From positions 1-6,352 of the forward strand of contig JAPHTE010000172.1 in the NCBI GenBank assembly GCA_026196445.1: a stretch of 6,352 nt of DNA, written 5' to 3'. The position numbers and the translations under genes were made by a program. How positions within the stretch are numbered: position 1 is the stretch's first letter; the number at the start of each line of letters is the position of its first letter. Under the pieces are notes generated by a model. That model ran no database searches. It worked only from the letters and a program-made list of their open reading frames with translations, and had not been told where the DNA came from. Of the stretch, positions 5,079-6,352 are shown piece after piece. The stretch is from Lysobacterales bacterium (GTDB lineage: Bacteria; Pseudomonadota; Gammaproteobacteria; Xanthomonadales; SZUA-36).

Positions 5079-6074
5079 ATGACGACCTTTCACTCAGTTC
5101 TGTGGTCATTGCTGGGCCTGATCATGAGTCCGTTGGTGTTAGCAGACAAACTGGTAGATCCCTTTGTTACCACTAACCAAAATCCCTTCGTGCAGATTTA
5201 CGGTTTACCTGCAGCGCAGAGTGCTGAGCTGACCTCGGTTGGTGAGCTCAGTACAGGTTTGCAACTCGATGTATCAAGCAACTTTGCAGTGGGCAATCAG
5301 GTCGATGAAGCTGTCTCGATTGATGGTGAGACACACCGGGCCAACCTGCAGGTGCGTTATGGGTTGACCGATGATATCGAAATGGGAATTGATGTTCCTT
5401 ACCTTGGCCATAAACGCGGCAGCCTTGATGGCTTGATCGAGAGGTGGCATGACTTTTGGGGTCTTCCCACCGGCAACAGGCCGAATTATCCCCGTGACCA
5501 ACTGGACTACTCATACCGAAAGAATGGCCAGATGCTGGCAGCGGTTACTGAATCCCAGAGCGGTATCGGTGATGTTCGCCTGAGGCTGGGGTATCAACTG
5601 GCGGCAAATGAAAAGCGGCAATGGGTATTGCGAACCCTGGTGAAACTGCCAACAGGTGATGCCGAGCAGTTACTGGGTTCAGGGTCCACCGACATTGCTG
5701 CAAGTATAAACTTCACCGACCAAAGCCTGATGCAGAAATACAATCTGACCTGGCACGGCAGTGCTGGTTTGTTGTGGATGGGTAGCGGAGAAGTGCTTGA
5801 CCAGCAGCGGAAAGACTGGGTGGCATACGGTTCTTTAACCCTTGGTTGGCTGGCCACACAGAATTTTAGTCTCAAGCTTCAACTGGATGCCCACACTGCG
5901 TTTTACGATAGCGCTTTAACCGAGCTGGGTAATGAATCGGCGCAATTGGTATTTGGTGGTGCCGTTCGCCTGGGTAAACACTGGATGTTGGACCTGGCTG
6001 TTAGTGAAGATATTGTGGTTGATACTGCGTCAGACGTCGTTTTCCATATTGGGATAAAGGGCGCAGACTGGTAG
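5079..6074 (+). CDS. DUF3187-like exported protein, probable outer-membrane beta-barrel
   Basis: The protein has 331 residues from ATG 5079, with AGG (5068-5070) 8 bases upstream. A signal peptide is clear: hydrophobic residues 7-21 end in LVLA, with likely cleavage after A22. The mature start, with NQNPFVQIYGLP around residues 32-43, resembles the opening of the DUF3187 family of gammaproteobacterial envelope proteins. Downstream are many short alternating-hydrophobicity segments (for example LQVRYGL, VRLRLGYQL, WVLRTLVKLP, AYGSLTLGWL, FSLKLQLDAH, AVRLGKHWMLDLAV), as expected of beta-barrel strands. It ends in VVFHIGIKGADW, with a terminal aromatic residue like many outer-membrane proteins. 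The function is unknown. Upstream in-frame codons back to 4917 overlap pgi and lack a start with an SD, so they are not used. The TAG stop is followed at once by an in-frame TGA (6075-6077). It follows pgi by 31 nt. The family name is from memory of the motif; exported and beta-rich are the safer statements. Confidence 0.8.
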   Translation: MTTFHSVLWSLLGLIMSPLVLADKLVDPFVTTNQNPFVQIYGLPAAQSAELTSVGELSTGLQLDVSSNFAVGNQVDEAVSIDGETHRANLQVRYGLTDDIEMGIDVPYLGHKRGSLDGLIERWHDFWGLPTGNRPNYPRDQLDYSYRKNGQMLAAVTESQSGIGDVRLRLGYQLAANEKRQWVLRTLVKLPTGDAEQLLGSGSTDIAASINFTDQSLMQKYNLTWHGSAGLLWMGSGEVLDQQRKDWVAYGSLTLGWLATQNFSLKLQLDAHTAFYDSALTELGNESAQLVFGGAVRLGKHWMLDLAVSEDIVVDTASDVVFHIGIKGADW

Positions 6075-6076
6075 TG

Positions 6077-6122
6077 AGCCGGCAATCGTCCAAGCCACGA
6101 TTCCGCCTGAATTTCACCGGCT
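6077..6122. repeat. Nested inverted repeats after the DUF3187 gene
   Basis: AGCCGG (6077-6082) can pair with CCGGCT (6117-6122), enclosing a second hairpin AATCGT/ACGATT (6084-6089/6097-6102, 7-nt loop). The T-run TTTTTT at about 6145-6150 is too far away for a classical intrinsic terminator. It may still be a weak 3'-end structure between this gene and leuS. The rest of the gap to 6217 is AT-rich and should hold the leuS promoter, but I see no convincing -35/-10 pair. Confidence 0.35.
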
Positions 6123-6217
6123 TGAGCTATTAATCATCCGCTGGTCTTTTTTGTCCTCAATGGGTCGGTTATGCTTCGCATTCATTATTAAAAACTACAT
6201 ATCAGGCCGCATACGAC

Positions 6218-6352
6218 ATGGAGCAGACACCTTATAACCCGCTGGAAATCGAACAGCGTGTTCAGCAACGCTGGGAGCAGGACAAGACCTTTGAAGTTGC
6301 CGAAGACCCCGGCAAGGAGAAATATTATTGCCTGTCCATGTTGCCGTACCCG
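6218..6352 (+). CDS. leuS: Leucyl-tRNA synthetase, 5' part only
   Basis: LeuS charges tRNA-Leu with leucine in the cytosol. From ATG 6218 only 45 codons are visible before the window ends. They read MEQTPYNPLEIEQRVQQRW, then a stretch ending in KEKYYCLSMLPYP (33-45), which is nearly identical to the N terminus of bacterial LeuS (E. coli has PEEIESKVQLHW and KEKYYCLSMLPYPSG). The HIGH motif should follow just beyond the edge. The start agrees with the usual LeuS N terminus. No strong SD is visible (only AGG at 6204-6206, 11 bases upstream). It is separated from the DUF3187 gene by 143 bases, so it may have its own promoter. Confidence 0.96.
   Translation, partial: MEQTPYNPLEIEQRVQQRWEQDKTFEVAEDPGKEKYYCLSMLPYP

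Overview
The window looks like a gammaproteobacterial chromosome of moderate G+C. The genes are core housekeeping genes whose proteins resemble Escherichia/Pseudomonas homologues (PcnB, FolK, Pgi, LeuS), and the order pcnB-folk-(gap)-pgi is a shortened form of the Pseudomonas order pcnB-folK-panB-panC-panD-pgi. No transposase, integrase, CRISPR array or phage gene is visible, so I cannot place it below class level.

Layout. (1) 1-492: 3' part of a DUF4136-type lipoprotein/envelope gene entering from the left. (2) 493-820: AT-rich spacer without a convincing gene. (3) 821-895, minus strand: tRNA-Glu with anticodon CTC and encoded CCA, with a likely promoter at 926-953. (4) 1010-1283: a large inverted-repeat (fold-back) region whose right end runs into the first codons of pcnB. 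Its three main helices nest as a closing stem plus two arms. (5) 1275-3071: pcnB (poly(A) polymerase) and folK (HPPK), 12 nt apart and presumably one operon. (6) 3072-3511: a 440-nt gap holding an extended -10 promoter, a short hairpin-rich segment and a strong intrinsic terminator (candidate small RNA of about 105 nt), then an AT-rich leader in front of pgi. (7) 3512-5047: pgi (glucose-6-phosphate isomerase). (8) 5079-6074: an exported DUF3187-like, probably outer-membrane beta-barrel protein. (9) 6218-6352: first 45 codons of leuS (leucyl-tRNA synthetase), running off the right edge.

How the pieces work together. pcnB and folK form a conserved pair without an obvious metabolic link (RNA 3'-end tailing and folate synthesis). 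pgi serves central carbon metabolism, tRNA-Glu and leuS serve translation, and the two DUF proteins are envelope proteins of unknown role.

The most unusual parts are non-coding: the fold-back structure covering the pcnB start and the promoter-hairpin-terminator unit between folK and pgi. Both were found by reading base pairing by eye. No homology search, folding energy or expression data support them yet.
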